Below, one piece after another: positions 56,418 to 64,000 of a DNA stretch of 64,000 nt. Origin of the DNA: Streptomyces griseoluteus (GTDB lineage: Bacteria > Actinomycetota > Actinomycetes > Streptomycetales > Streptomycetaceae); NCBI RefSeq assembly GCF_004784465.1, contig NZ_SRRU01000003.1, positions 124,001-188,000 of the forward strand. Direction: 5' to 3'. The notes beneath the pieces are model-generated. The model was not told where the DNA came from. It worked only from the letters and a program-made list of their open reading frames with translations, and did not search any database. Both the position numbers and the translations under genes were made by a program. Every line of letters begins with the position of its first letter. Position 1 is the first letter of the stretch.

Positions 56418-57431
56418 TCAGCCTCCGCGTTCGAATTCGCTGCGCAACTGGCGCATCACGTCGCTGACCAGGTCCCGGCGCAGCGCCCGTACGTCGAGCG
56501 CCGCCGGCGCGGCGCCGGGCTCCGTGGCCGTGCCGCGGTCGGCCGGAGCCGCCAGCGGCCGGGCGACGGCCGCATCCGGCGGTGGCTGAGCAGAGCCGGG
56601 CGGCTGCGCCACGGTCCCGGCGGCCGGTACCGCGGCGGCGGGTCGGCCCTCGGTCTCCGCGGAGACCAGCCCGGGGGAAGGCTCCCGGCCCCATCGGCCG
56701 GTGGCCGTGGGAAGGAACTCGCCGGAGGCCACCGATCGTTCCAGGGCCCGGGCCGTGGCCTCCTCGTCACTCACGCCCGCGCCGGTCGCCCGGTGCCAGG
56801 CGGCGCCCGGCCGCAGCAGGGCCAGAACATGAACGGCCTCGTGGGCCAACAGTCCGAAACCGCTCTCCTCCACCGGACGGAGCCGGCCGCGGCGGAAGTA
56901 CACGTCCCGGCCGACCGTCACGGCGTCGGCCCGGTGGGCCCGGGCGAACGCGTCGGCGAGACCGTCGTCGTGGACCCGCATCGCGTCAGCCCCTTGGCCG
57001 GCCACCTCCCGCAGCCGGGACCGGACCGTGGCGGGCAGGGGCGCCGACGGCGAGTCCACCGGTGCACCCGCACCGTCGGTGCCGTCCGGGGGAATCGGCC
57101 GGCGGTCGACGCCGCTCTCGGACGTGCTGGACGGCGATGCGGGCCCCTCCCAGACAGGACCCCGCAGTCCCGACGGCAGCTGAGGACACGGCACCGGCAG
57201 GGCCGCCCAGTCGTTCGCGGGCACCGGCGGCGGATGCTCCGGCGTGGCCTCGATCCGGTCGAACCGGTCGCCGTACCGGCCCATGCCGGCCGCCCGGTCG
57301 AGCAGGGCGCGCAACGGACCGGCCCATGGCAAGGGCATGAGCAGCCGTGTGCGCAGGTGGCGCCCCTGGAGGTCGAGCCGCTCGCCCAAGGTCGGCCGGT
57401 GCGGGGCGACACTGCCGTTGTCCGGCGTCAT
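56418..57431 (-). CDS. DUF4157 (eCIS core) putative metalloprotease-like protein
   Basis: A 337-residue protein with a DUF4157-type region around residues 140-210: MRVHDDGLADAFARAHRADAVTVGRDVYF and LAHEAVHVLALL with the zinc motif HEAVH at 197-201. The flanks are Pro/Ala-rich. DUF4157 is a hallmark of eCIS loci; its protease activity is not proven. The ATG overlaps the DUF6760 gene stop by 4 bases. Confidence 0.87.
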   Translation of the reverse strand: MTPDNGSVAPHRPTLGERLDLQGRHLRTRLLMPLPWAGPLRALLDRAAGMGRYGDRFDRIEATPEHPPPVPANDWAALPVPCPQLPSGLRGPVWEGPASPSSTSESGVDRRPIPPDGTDGAGAPVDSPSAPLPATVRSRLREVAGQGADAMRVHDDGLADAFARAHRADAVTVGRDVYFRRGRLRPVEESGFGLLAHEAVHVLALLRPGAAWHRATGAGVSDEEATARALERSVASGEFLPTATGRWGREPSPGLVSAETEGRPAAAVPAAGTVAQPPGSAQPPPDAAVARPLAAPADRGTATEPGAAPAALDVRALRRDLVSDVMRQLRSEFERGG

Positions 57432-57583
57432 GGTCGGCCATCTCCTTCCATCCCGGCGGCGACTTCACGCACCCAGTGCAGCCGCTCCTCGTGGTCGAGA
57501 TCCAGCAACTCGGTCAGGGCCCAGTGGACCTGGCGTCCCAGGAAGGCCACCTCCTGACGGACCCGTGCCAGGGGGTAGCCCAT
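57428..57583 (-). CDS. DUF6760 small eCIS protein
   Basis: A 51-residue product too short for most gene callers: MGYPLARVRQEVAFLGRQVH, LTELLDLDHEERLHWVREVA. It matches the DUF6760 pattern found beside tail-tube genes in eCIS loci. It starts inside the stop of the assembly-protein gene and overlaps the DUF4157 gene start, so all three are translationally coupled. Confidence 0.8.
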   Translation of the reverse strand: MGYPLARVRQEVAFLGRQVHWALTELLDLDHEERLHWVREVAAGMEGDGRP

Positions 57584-57945
57584 CACCCCCCCGGCGGTAC
57601 TGCCTCCGTGACGTGGTCGCGGCCGCAGTGCGGGCAGCGGACCGTCATCGTGGTCGGGGCCAGTCCGTTGACGCGGTTGTAGAGGTTCTGAAGGTGCGCC
57701 AGGTCCTCGGAGAACAGGCCTTCGATCACCCCTGCGGTGACCTCCGGGACACCGCCCAGCCTGGTCACCACCCGGGACAGGAGCACGACGATCAGGTAGG
57801 CGGGCCAGTCCTGTACGCGTGGGTCCTTCAGGGGGTAGATCTCGTCCGCGGCAGTCGCCAGGCGCATCACACCATCACGGTGCAGGTTCCCCGCGTCGTC
57901 CACGTACCCCTTGGGCAGCTGGAACTCGACCTCCGTGACCAGCAT
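57583..57945 (-). CDS. Phage-tail-assembly-like protein with CxxC knuckle
   Basis: A 120-residue protein of the type found after tube genes in eCIS and myophages: EFQLPKGYVDDAGNLHRDGVMRLATAADEI, YLIVVLLSRVVTRLGGVPEV and a C-terminal CPHCGRDH zinc knuckle. Probable assembly chaperone. Confidence 0.8.
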   Translation of the reverse strand: MLVTEVEFQLPKGYVDDAGNLHRDGVMRLATAADEIYPLKDPRVQDWPAYLIVVLLSRVVTRLGGVPEVTAGVIEGLFSEDLAHLQNLYNRVNGLAPTTMTVRCPHCGRDHVTEAVPPGG

Positions 57946-57950
57946 CGGCC

Positions 57951-58391
57951 TCACACCCGGGTCAGGCCCTCGTGAGCCAGCACGAGGGTGTCGATGGCCA
58001 CGTCGTTTCCCTTGGCGCTGAGTGCCGCGCCCTCCCACTTGGACGGCCAGGCGCTGACGAAGTTCCAGCGGGCGACCTCGGTGTGGTTGCTCAGGTCGAA
58101 CACCACGATGGAGCCGTTCTTGCGGACCACGTTTCCGTCGACCACCCGCTGCCGCCAGGCCCACAGCTCTTTCGACGGGGTGACGCCGTACTTGAGCGTG
58201 ATGTCGCTGTAACTGGTCTTCCCGGGCAGCTTGCGCACGGTGGTGTTGTCGCCTCCCTCCCGGGTCTCGACGACCTCGGTGGTCGTGCCCAGCCCACTGC
58301 ACTCGGTGAAGCTGGCCTGGGCGATGCCGTCCAGCTCCACGAGGAAGTTGAAATTGCGGAAGGGGTCGACTCGCTGACCTGTCTGGGGCAT
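57951..58391 (-). CDS. eCIS inner tube protein (gp19-like)
   Basis: A 146-residue gp19-family tube: DPFRNFNFLVELDGIAQASFTECSGL, EVVETREGGDNTTVRKLPGKTSYSDITLKYGV and LWAWRQRVVDG are family-diagnostic. Hexamers of it stack inside the sheath. This is the only tube gene in the window; Afp has two. Confidence 0.93.
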   Translation of the reverse strand: MPQTGQRVDPFRNFNFLVELDGIAQASFTECSGLGTTTEVVETREGGDNTTVRKLPGKTSYSDITLKYGVTPSKELWAWRQRVVDGNVVRKNGSIVVFDLSNHTEVARWNFVSAWPSKWEGAALSAKGNDVAIDTLVLAHEGLTRV

Positions 58392-58407
58392 TGCTCCGTC
58401 CTTCCCT

Positions 58408-59568
58408 CTAGCCCTCGTTGACGCGGACGCCGCCGGACCACAGGCCGAGCTGGATGACGACGTGCTCCGCAGGCGTGGTGGGCGCCACTCCGATCTCGAT
58501 GAACACCTGGCCCAGTTTCCGGACCGAGGCGGGGTTGAGCTCCTCGTCGATCTTGACGTAGAAGGCTTCCGCGGAGGTCTCGCCGAACAGCGCGCCGGAC
58601 TGCCACACCCGGGTCAGGAACTCCGTCACCGTGCGTTCCAGCTTCTTCCACAGCGTCTTGTTGTTCGGCTCGAACGTCGCCCAGCGCAGACCCTGCAGGA
58701 GGGAGTCGGAGATGTACGCCATGAGCCGGCGCACGTTGACGAACCGCCATGCGGTGTTCGTCGAGAGCGCGCGGGCGCCCCACACCACCGGCGGGCCGCC
58801 CGGAAAGATCCGCAGGGCATTGATGCCCAGATTGTTCAGCTGCGCCTGCTCCCCGTCGCTGAGGAGGACCTCGAGATCGACGGCTCCCCGGACGGGCTCG
58901 TTGGCGGGCGCTTTGTGCACGCCGCGTTCGTTGTCGCTGCGCGCCATGACACCGGCGATGTGACCCGACGGCGGCACGGTCAGCCGCGCGGGCTCGTCCG
59001 CCGGTGCGCCGGGGTCGCTGATGCGGATCCAGGGCCAGTACAGGGCACCGAACCCGCGGTCCGTCACCAGGCCTTCGCGCTGGGTCTTGAGCGGTTCGGT
59101 GTTCCCGGGCGTCCCGGCTTCGCGAGCCCCGTCCAGGACGGCGAACCGGTCGCCCATCTCCTGACAGTGGTCGATCACCGTTTTCTGCACCGCGAAGTCG
59201 GTCATGCCGGGCAGGCACACGATGCTGACGTCCAGGGTGCGGGTGAGCGAGGTCAGGGCATCGTCGAGGCCCGTCGCGTCCCGGACCGGAACGATGTAGG
59301 CCATCGTGCCTCCGTTCTGGAAGAACCCCCGGACGGCGTGCGGCAGGGCCAGGGGCTGCTCCGCTCCGAATTCGCTGAATCCGTCGAACCGGTCCACGTA
59401 GGCGGTCCAATTGGTCACGGCCACCGGTTTGCCGAGGTCCGCCTCCGGGATGTCCTTCTTGGCCGTGCCGATCAGCGCCGCCGTACTGGTGCCCGCCCCC
59501 GCGATCGGCCCGACGGCCTTGATCTCCTCCAGGTGGACACCTGGCGCTTTCGTCTCGAAGTCGGTCAT
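58408..59568 (-). CDS. eCIS contractile sheath protein
   Basis: A 386-residue sheath: APGVHLEEIKAVGPIAGAGTSTAALIGTA at the N-terminus and NIRR-type C-terminal core (NTAWRFVNVRRLMAYISDSLLQGLRWATFEPN; LWSGGVRVNEG). Only one sheath gene is seen. ATG with AGGAGGC upstream. Confidence 0.93.
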   Translation of the reverse strand: MTDFETKAPGVHLEEIKAVGPIAGAGTSTAALIGTAKKDIPEADLGKPVAVTNWTAYVDRFDGFSEFGAEQPLALPHAVRGFFQNGGTMAYIVPVRDATGLDDALTSLTRTLDVSIVCLPGMTDFAVQKTVIDHCQEMGDRFAVLDGAREAGTPGNTEPLKTQREGLVTDRGFGALYWPWIRISDPGAPADEPARLTVPPSGHIAGVMARSDNERGVHKAPANEPVRGAVDLEVLLSDGEQAQLNNLGINALRIFPGGPPVVWGARALSTNTAWRFVNVRRLMAYISDSLLQGLRWATFEPNNKTLWKKLERTVTEFLTRVWQSGALFGETSAEAFYVKIDEELNPASVRKLGQVFIEIGVAPTTPAEHVVIQLGLWSGGVRVNEG

Positions 59569-59597
59569 CGAAGCCTCCTGGCCTCGTCTGCGATGTC

Positions 59598-60434
59598 TCA
59601 GGGCTGCGGAAGGAGCACGTTGTGCACCTGACGGTCCGCCCGGTACACGACCTCGGAGCGGACTTCCGGCCGGTCGCTCAGCTGGACCAGCAGTGTGTGT
59701 GGCCCGAAGTCCAGGCCGGTGAAGGAGAATTCGCCCGAGCGCCCGGTCGTGACGGCCCGGTCGGTCCCGGCCACGGTCACGTGCGCGCCGTCGACGGGCA
59801 GCACGACACCGTCCCGCGCCAGCAACACCCGGCCCTGGAGCCCGGGACGGCTGAGGGATGTCGGTTCCACCTGGAGGTCCTTGATCCCAGGGAGCAGCTC
59901 CGGCTCCTCGAGCGGCCCCAGGGCGATGGTCACGGTGAAGGACAGCGAAGGCCGCGGAGGCACTCCCAGCGCCGTCCAGAACTGCCCTGTCCCGGCGCCG
60001 TCCTTCGGCTGGCCCACGAAGGAGGGCAGCGCGTAGAGCCGGGGCGGCAGCGCCAGACTGCCCTGCAGGAACCGCTCGTCGATCACGGGGAACTCGCTGA
60101 ACCAGAACAGCAGCTGCCCCAGCAGCCGGTGTTCGTCCTCGGTCTTCACCGCCCCGGTCTTGTGGGACCAGGCGGTCACGAGATAGGTGCACTCCACGCG
60201 CATGGGCGGACGCAGGCTGCGGAATCCGTCGCCCTCCACCTCCTCCAGGAAGGGGGCCTGCTCCCGCAGCGTCCGGTTCTCCTGGACATCATGGAGGAAG
60301 AGGTCGACGGTGTCCTGAGTGGGCTTGAAGTCCTTGTCAGGCGTGACGAAACTGACGTCCGCCTCCCGGAGGGGAGCCGGTGCCTGCCCGTCGGTCAGCA
60401 GCGTCCTGAGCGTCGCATCGAGGTCGTGGAACAC
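59598..60434 (-). CDS. Pvc16/DUF4255 sheath-terminator protein
   Basis: A 278-residue protein: Pvc16-type N-terminal domain (about 1-190; LDATLRTLLTDGQA, TVDLFLHDVQENRTLRE, YLVTAWS, QLLFWFSEFPVI) plus a C-terminal carboxypeptidase-regulatory-like beta domain (LQGRVLLARDGVVLPVDGAHVTVAG). Caps the distal end of the particle in Afp/PVC. GTG start. Confidence 0.88.
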   Translation of the reverse strand: MFHDLDATLRTLLTDGQAPAPLREADVSFVTPDKDFKPTQDTVDLFLHDVQENRTLREQAPFLEEVEGDGFRSLRPPMRVECTYLVTAWSHKTGAVKTEDEHRLLGQLLFWFSEFPVIDERFLQGSLALPPRLYALPSFVGQPKDGAGTGQFWTALGVPPRPSLSFTVTIALGPLEEPELLPGIKDLQVEPTSLSRPGLQGRVLLARDGVVLPVDGAHVTVAGTDRAVTTGRSGEFSFTGLDFGPHTLLVQLSDRPEVRSEVVYRADRQVHNVLLPQP

Positions 60435-60437
60435 GGC

Positions 60438-62573
60438 TCAGCTCCGATCCCGGACATGCTGGTGCCCCGGGCCGGCCCCTTCGGGCATGACCCGGTCCGT
60501 CTTCTGGAACTCCCGCCGGATCGCCTGGACCAGGTGCGGCATGCCGATCACGGAATCCTCGGCGGCCGCCAGGAAGGCTGCGTGCAGGACGACATTCCTG
60601 ATGCTCCCGCCGGGCAACGGATAGTCACGCGCCAGCCGGCCGACATCCACATCGGCGGCGCACGGTGCCGCCTCGGGGAAACAGACCCGCCAGATCCGCT
60701 CCCGGTCCGCCGCGCCGGGGAACGGGAACTCGACGATGAACTGGAGCCGTCGGGTGAACGCCTCATCGATGTTCCGCCGCAGGTTGGTGGTCAGGATCGC
60801 CAGGCCCTCGTACCGCTCCATCCGCTGGAGCAGGTAGGAGATCTCGAGGTTGGCGTAGCGGTCGTGCGCGTCCCGCACCTCGGAGCGCTTCCCGAACAGC
60901 GCGTCGGCCTCGTCGAAGAGCAGGACGGCGTCACTGTCGGCGGCTGCGGTGAAGATGCGTTCCAGGTTCTTCTCGGTCTCCCCGACGTACTTGCTCACGA
61001 CGGTGGAGAGGTCGATCCGGAACAGGTCGAGTTCGAGCTCATGGGCGATCACTTCCGCCGCCATCGTCTTGCCGGTGCCGGAAGGTCCGCTGAACAGAGC
61101 GCCGATGCCCGTGCTGCGGGGCAGCCCGTCCGCGAAGCCCCACTCGTCCATGACCCGGTGCCGGTGCGCGACCCGGTCCCGTAGCTCGTCGAGCTGGGCG
61201 GCGGTGTCCGGGGGCAGCATGATGTCGTCCCGGCCGTACACGGGCTCGATGTGGTGTGCCAGCTCGTCCAGCGCGTGGCCGTTCTGCCCGCGGGCCGAGG
61301 CGAACAGCTCGGCCCGGGTCGGCCGGGACGGCGGTCCGGGCAGGCCCTCGGCCGCGGCGCGCCTGCGAGCCGCGGCGACCGCGGTCAGCGCCGCGTCGGC
61401 GATCCGGTCCGGGCCGAGCCGGAACCTGGCGGCCAGATCGTGCAGATCGGCCGGATCCGTGGTGACACCCTGGGCGGCGAGCGCCTGCTCCCACAGCGCC
61501 CGCCGGTCGGTGAATCCGCAACGGACGACCGGAATCGGCAGGACTCCCAGTGCGTGCCGGCCCTCCGGCGCCCAGTCCCGCGCCCCGGTGATCACGACAT
61601 CGCCCTCGTGCCCGGCCAGCAGGTCTTCCAGCGTCCGTCCTCGAACGAAGTACTCGCCGGTGAGACGGTCGAGACCTTCGAGGTCGGCGATGGTCAGCAC
61701 CGCGCCCAGCAGTGACGCCTCACGGAAGGCTAGGGCCAGCAACGTCGCCGCCCGCTCGGAGTCGTCGGGCAGCCGGGCGGTCTCGACGGTCAGCAGGGGG
61801 GCGCCGTGCGCGGCGGCGAGGTCACGGGCCGGCCGGTTCCGTTCGGCGCCCGCCGGTCCCTGCGCGTACAGCCGCACAGGGCCGTGTCCGGCGTCATCGG
61901 GCCGGACCACCCGTGCCGCCCCGGCTGGAGGGGCCGGCACCTCCAGTCGGCAGCAGGGAGCGAGCCTCCTGTCCAGTCCTTGCTGGTCCAGCAGGACGTC
62001 GACGATCTGTTCGTCGAGCACCATGGCGTGCGCGAGGAGCGGCGGCTCGACGGCCCGGTGATCGGGTACAAGCGTCAGGATGCGGTGCTCGGTCAGGGGC
62101 GCACCGGAGCCGAAGGCGCCCCGGCCTGCCAGCCGCTCGTCGACGGTGGAGGTCAGCAGGTCCAGGGCCAGGCCTACCAGCGGGCGCCTGCGGTTCAGGT
62201 CGTCCTGGAGGAATCCGTAGAGCCGTTCGTAGCGGAGATCCGCCTCCGGTGCCAACGCCATCAGGACCAGGTCGAGTTCGAGGTCCGACAGACCGTGCCG
62301 GGTACGCAGCCAGGACCAGCCGGCGTGGTCGGAGGTGATGCGGTCCCAGGAGGGCTGCGGCGGGCATGGCCGGGCCAGGGCGAGCCGCGGGCTTCCGAGT
62401 GGTGTCCGCAGCAGACGCCGGGCGTGGACTGCGCTCATGTGCAGGCCCGGAAAGGTGTCGGTCGCCTCGTCCTCGGCCTGCTCGGCCTCCACGGCGGCCA
62501 CGGCATGCGCCAGTACCTCGTCCAGGCGGGAGAAGGCGACGAGGCGACGGGAGTCCATCAGAACCGCGGTCAC
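60438..62573 (-). CDS. eCIS AAA+ ATPase (Afp15-like)
   Basis: A 711-residue AAA+ ATPase. The C-terminal module is complete: Walker A GPSGTGKT (496-503), Walker B LLFDEADALF (551-560) and arginine-finger region NIDEAFTRRLQFIVEFPFP. The N-terminal half has a decayed second AAA-like fold: GPAGAERNRP stands where a Walker A would be, and AVLTIADLEGL a Walker B. It is a core eCIS gene, needed for assembly. GTG after GAGGAGG. Confidence 0.9.
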   Translation of the reverse strand: MTAVLMDSRRLVAFSRLDEVLAHAVAAVEAEQAEDEATDTFPGLHMSAVHARRLLRTPLGSPRLALARPCPPQPSWDRITSDHAGWSWLRTRHGLSDLELDLVLMALAPEADLRYERLYGFLQDDLNRRRPLVGLALDLLTSTVDERLAGRGAFGSGAPLTEHRILTLVPDHRAVEPPLLAHAMVLDEQIVDVLLDQQGLDRRLAPCCRLEVPAPPAGAARVVRPDDAGHGPVRLYAQGPAGAERNRPARDLAAAHGAPLLTVETARLPDDSERAATLLALAFREASLLGAVLTIADLEGLDRLTGEYFVRGRTLEDLLAGHEGDVVITGARDWAPEGRHALGVLPIPVVRCGFTDRRALWEQALAAQGVTTDPADLHDLAARFRLGPDRIADAALTAVAAARRRAAAEGLPGPPSRPTRAELFASARGQNGHALDELAHHIEPVYGRDDIMLPPDTAAQLDELRDRVAHRHRVMDEWGFADGLPRSTGIGALFSGPSGTGKTMAAEVIAHELELDLFRIDLSTVVSKYVGETEKNLERIFTAAADSDAVLLFDEADALFGKRSEVRDAHDRYANLEISYLLQRMERYEGLAILTTNLRRNIDEAFTRRLQFIVEFPFPGAADRERIWRVCFPEAAPCAADVDVGRLARDYPLPGGSIRNVVLHAAFLAAAEDSVIGMPHLVQAIRREFQKTDRVMPEGAGPGHQHVRDRS

Positions 62574-62634
62574 GTGGGCCTCCTCTGGTGTCTCGGCGGA
62601 GCAGGACGTGAGATCGGCCAGGCGGGGCGGGCGG

Positions 62635-64000
62635 TCACCGGGTGTACGGCGGGTCGAGGAAGCCGACCTTGAAGGCGAACCCCTTGCCGCGCGCCAGCTG
62701 GAACTGCGCCACCTCCGACCTGATCGCGCGACGCAGGTGGTCCGGCACGTGAGCGCCGTCGTAGATCAACCAGATCGAGTCGATCTGGACCTTGTCCCCG
62801 GTGCGGCGGATGTACTGGGCGCCGGTGTACTTGTCGAGGGCCTCCTGGAGATCGGCTCGGACCTGGGCCTTGGCAGCCGGGGGCTTCATCTTGGCCATCT
62901 CCTGGCGGGACTTGCTGGACACGACCTTCCAGCCCTTGCCGTCGGGGAACAGCACGTCGGGCCGGGTCAGCGGGCCTCCCTGGGGGGTCGGGGAGATGTG
63001 GTGCTGCGACTTCACCGACGTGATGCGGCTGGGGTCCACCTCCTCCAGGAACACATCCGTGACCTTCTCCTCGAATGCGGTTCCACCGGCCCTGTTGCGC
63101 ATCGGATGGCCTGGAGGATAGGCCTTTCGGAAATTGTCGAAGGTCCGGGGCGGGGCGGGCAGCTTCTGCCCCGTGAGTGCCGCTTGGCCTATGTCGTTGG
63201 CGCGTTGCCGGGCGTAGAGGACGTAGTCGTCCCAGTCCCGCTGCATCGCCTCGGACATGCGCGGGGGCTTCCTCCTGGCCAGCTCGTGGTCGAGGAAGTA
63301 CGCGGCGTCGTGGGCGTTCCTGAGGGGCGCCTCCCGCTCGGCCTTGCCGATCGCCGGCTTGCTGATCGGCCCGGCCGCGTCATCGACAGGGGGTCCGCCC
63401 TTTCGCGGCGGCTGCTTCGTGCCGCCCCCGGGTTTCTTCGGGGCCGTGGTGGTCCTGGGCGCGGCGGACCGCTGCGGTGTGACCGTACGCGGCCCGGGTG
63501 TCTTGACACCGCCGCGGGAGGGCCCGCCCGCCCGCGGAGGGCCGGCGACGGGGCCGGTGGTCCCCGTTCCCTTGAGCGGGACGTCGAGCTCGGCCTGCCG
63601 GGCCACGGACATGGTCCCGCTCTGGGGCGGCGCTTCGGCGACCGCGGCCTCACCGTGGGCCGTGACCGGCTCGGCCGCGGGGACGGTCTCGCTCAGCGGC
63701 GGGTGCTCGGGCGCGTGCGCAGCGGACGCCGGATGCTGCTGGGCGGGCTTCTTGACGGGCGGGTGCTGTGCGCCGGCTCCGCCGCCCGCGCGCTTCGCGC
63801 GGGCCTTGTCGAGGTCCACGACGTTGTCAGCCCGGTCGGCCGTGGACCCCGGGGACTTCGGCGCCTTGGGAGCCGCGGCCTCGACCGTCTTCGTGGTGGC
63901 CGCGGGTACCGTCTTCTGCACCGCTGTACCCGCGCCGCCGTGGGCGACAGCGCTCTCCAGCCGTGCCGCCACCGCCTTCAGGTCCTGAAGGAAGCGCTGC
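62635..64000 (-). CDS. Candidate eCIS effector or cargo protein (5' end beyond window)
   Basis: The frame is open to the right edge, so the N-terminus is missing; at least 455 residues are seen. The first 200 are Pro/Ala/Lys-rich and disordered. The C-terminal 200 are folded: AAYFLDHELARRKPP, GGTAFEEKVTDVFLEEVD, RPDVLFPDGKGWKVVSSKS, VRADLQEALDKYTGAQYIRR, IDSIWLIYDG. The order Glu, PD-x-n, then SxK is similar to PD-(D/E)xK nucleases with an unusual SSK. It lies before the ATPase gene, the place for cargo. A tape-measure role for the missing part cannot be excluded. Confidence 0.65.
   Translation of the reverse strand, partial: QRFLQDLKAVAARLESAVAHGGAGTAVQKTVPAATTKTVEAAAPKAPKSPGSTADRADNVVDLDKARAKRAGGGAGAQHPPVKKPAQQHPASAAHAPEHPPLSETVPAAEPVTAHGEAAVAEAPPQSGTMSVARQAELDVPLKGTGTTGPVAGPPRAGGPSRGGVKTPGPRTVTPQRSAAPRTTTAPKKPGGGTKQPPRKGGPPVDDAAGPISKPAIGKAEREAPLRNAHDAAYFLDHELARRKPPRMSEAMQRDWDDYVLYARQRANDIGQAALTGQKLPAPPRTFDNFRKAYPPGHPMRNRAGGTAFEEKVTDVFLEEVDPSRITSVKSQHHISPTPQGGPLTRPDVLFPDGKGWKVVSSKSRQEMAKMKPPAAKAQVRADLQEALDKYTGAQYIRRTGDKVQIDSIWLIYDGAHVPDHLRRAIRSEVAQFQLARGKGFAFKVGFLDPPYTR

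Overview
The window is high-GC actinobacterial DNA, almost certainly Streptomyces: GC-rich third codon positions, GTG and TTG starts, many 4-nt start/stop overlaps, a StrR/ParB-type regulator, mycothiol-linked protein families, SpoIIE/STAS/HATPase partner-switch genes, DUF5133 and a Streptomyces-style contractile injection system. No rRNA, tRNA, CRISPR array or intact insertion sequence was seen.

Region 1 (about 0.1-26 kb) reads as a specialised-metabolite gene cluster. A StrR/ParB-like regulator, an NmrA-family reductase, an aldo/keto reductase and a SAM synthetase lie on the + strand. A convergent minus-strand operon begins with a 28-codon peptide gene, then encodes an adenylation-domain/methyltransferase fusion, a CreE-like aspartate N-oxygenase and a CreD-like nitrosuccinate lyase. 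CreE and CreD together are the nitrite-producing aspartate-nitrosuccinate (ANS) pathway known from diazo and N-N natural products. A divergent LuxR-type regulator and a HisC-like aminotransferase follow. A long minus-strand train (25.7 to 13.5 kb) then carries papB-papA-papC (4-amino-4-deoxychorismate to 4-aminophenylpyruvate), an intact ANL-family adenylating enzyme (candidate ATP-dependent diazotase), an Rv2466c-like nitroreductase-family protein, a tandem double ATP-grasp ligase, an MFS exporter, a single ATP-grasp ligase and a second MFS exporter. The inferred logic is to make 4-aminophenylalanine, make nitrite, diazotise or otherwise modify the aryl amine, condense with amino acids using ATP-grasp ligases, and export.

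Region 2 (about 26-46.5 kb) is mostly ordinary Streptomyces chromosome: an alpha/beta hydrolase, Dps, an FeS-type photolyase with a MarR regulator, several SpoIIE/STAS/HATPase partner-switch proteins (one set built around a cobalamin-binding protein), a three-gene operon of a MauE-like membrane protein, a Tat-exported protein and a 16-cysteine barrel protein, two PPOX-family proteins, an NCS1 permease, a UvrA-like ABC protein and a GNAT acetyltransferase. Two decayed genes flank the second PPOX gene near 41-43 kb.

Region 3 (46.9 kb to the right edge) is a minus-strand extracellular contractile injection system (eCIS, Afp/PVC-like) operon: candidate effector (cut by the window edge), AAA+ ATPase, Pvc16-like cap protein, sheath, tube, assembly protein, DUF6760, DUF4157, LysM/CIS-tube hub, VgrG-like spike, PAAR-like tip, gp25, baseplate J, an Afp12-like protein with an inserted propeller-like region, fibre, and a small coiled-coil protein. 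No second tube gene or recognisable tape measure is visible.
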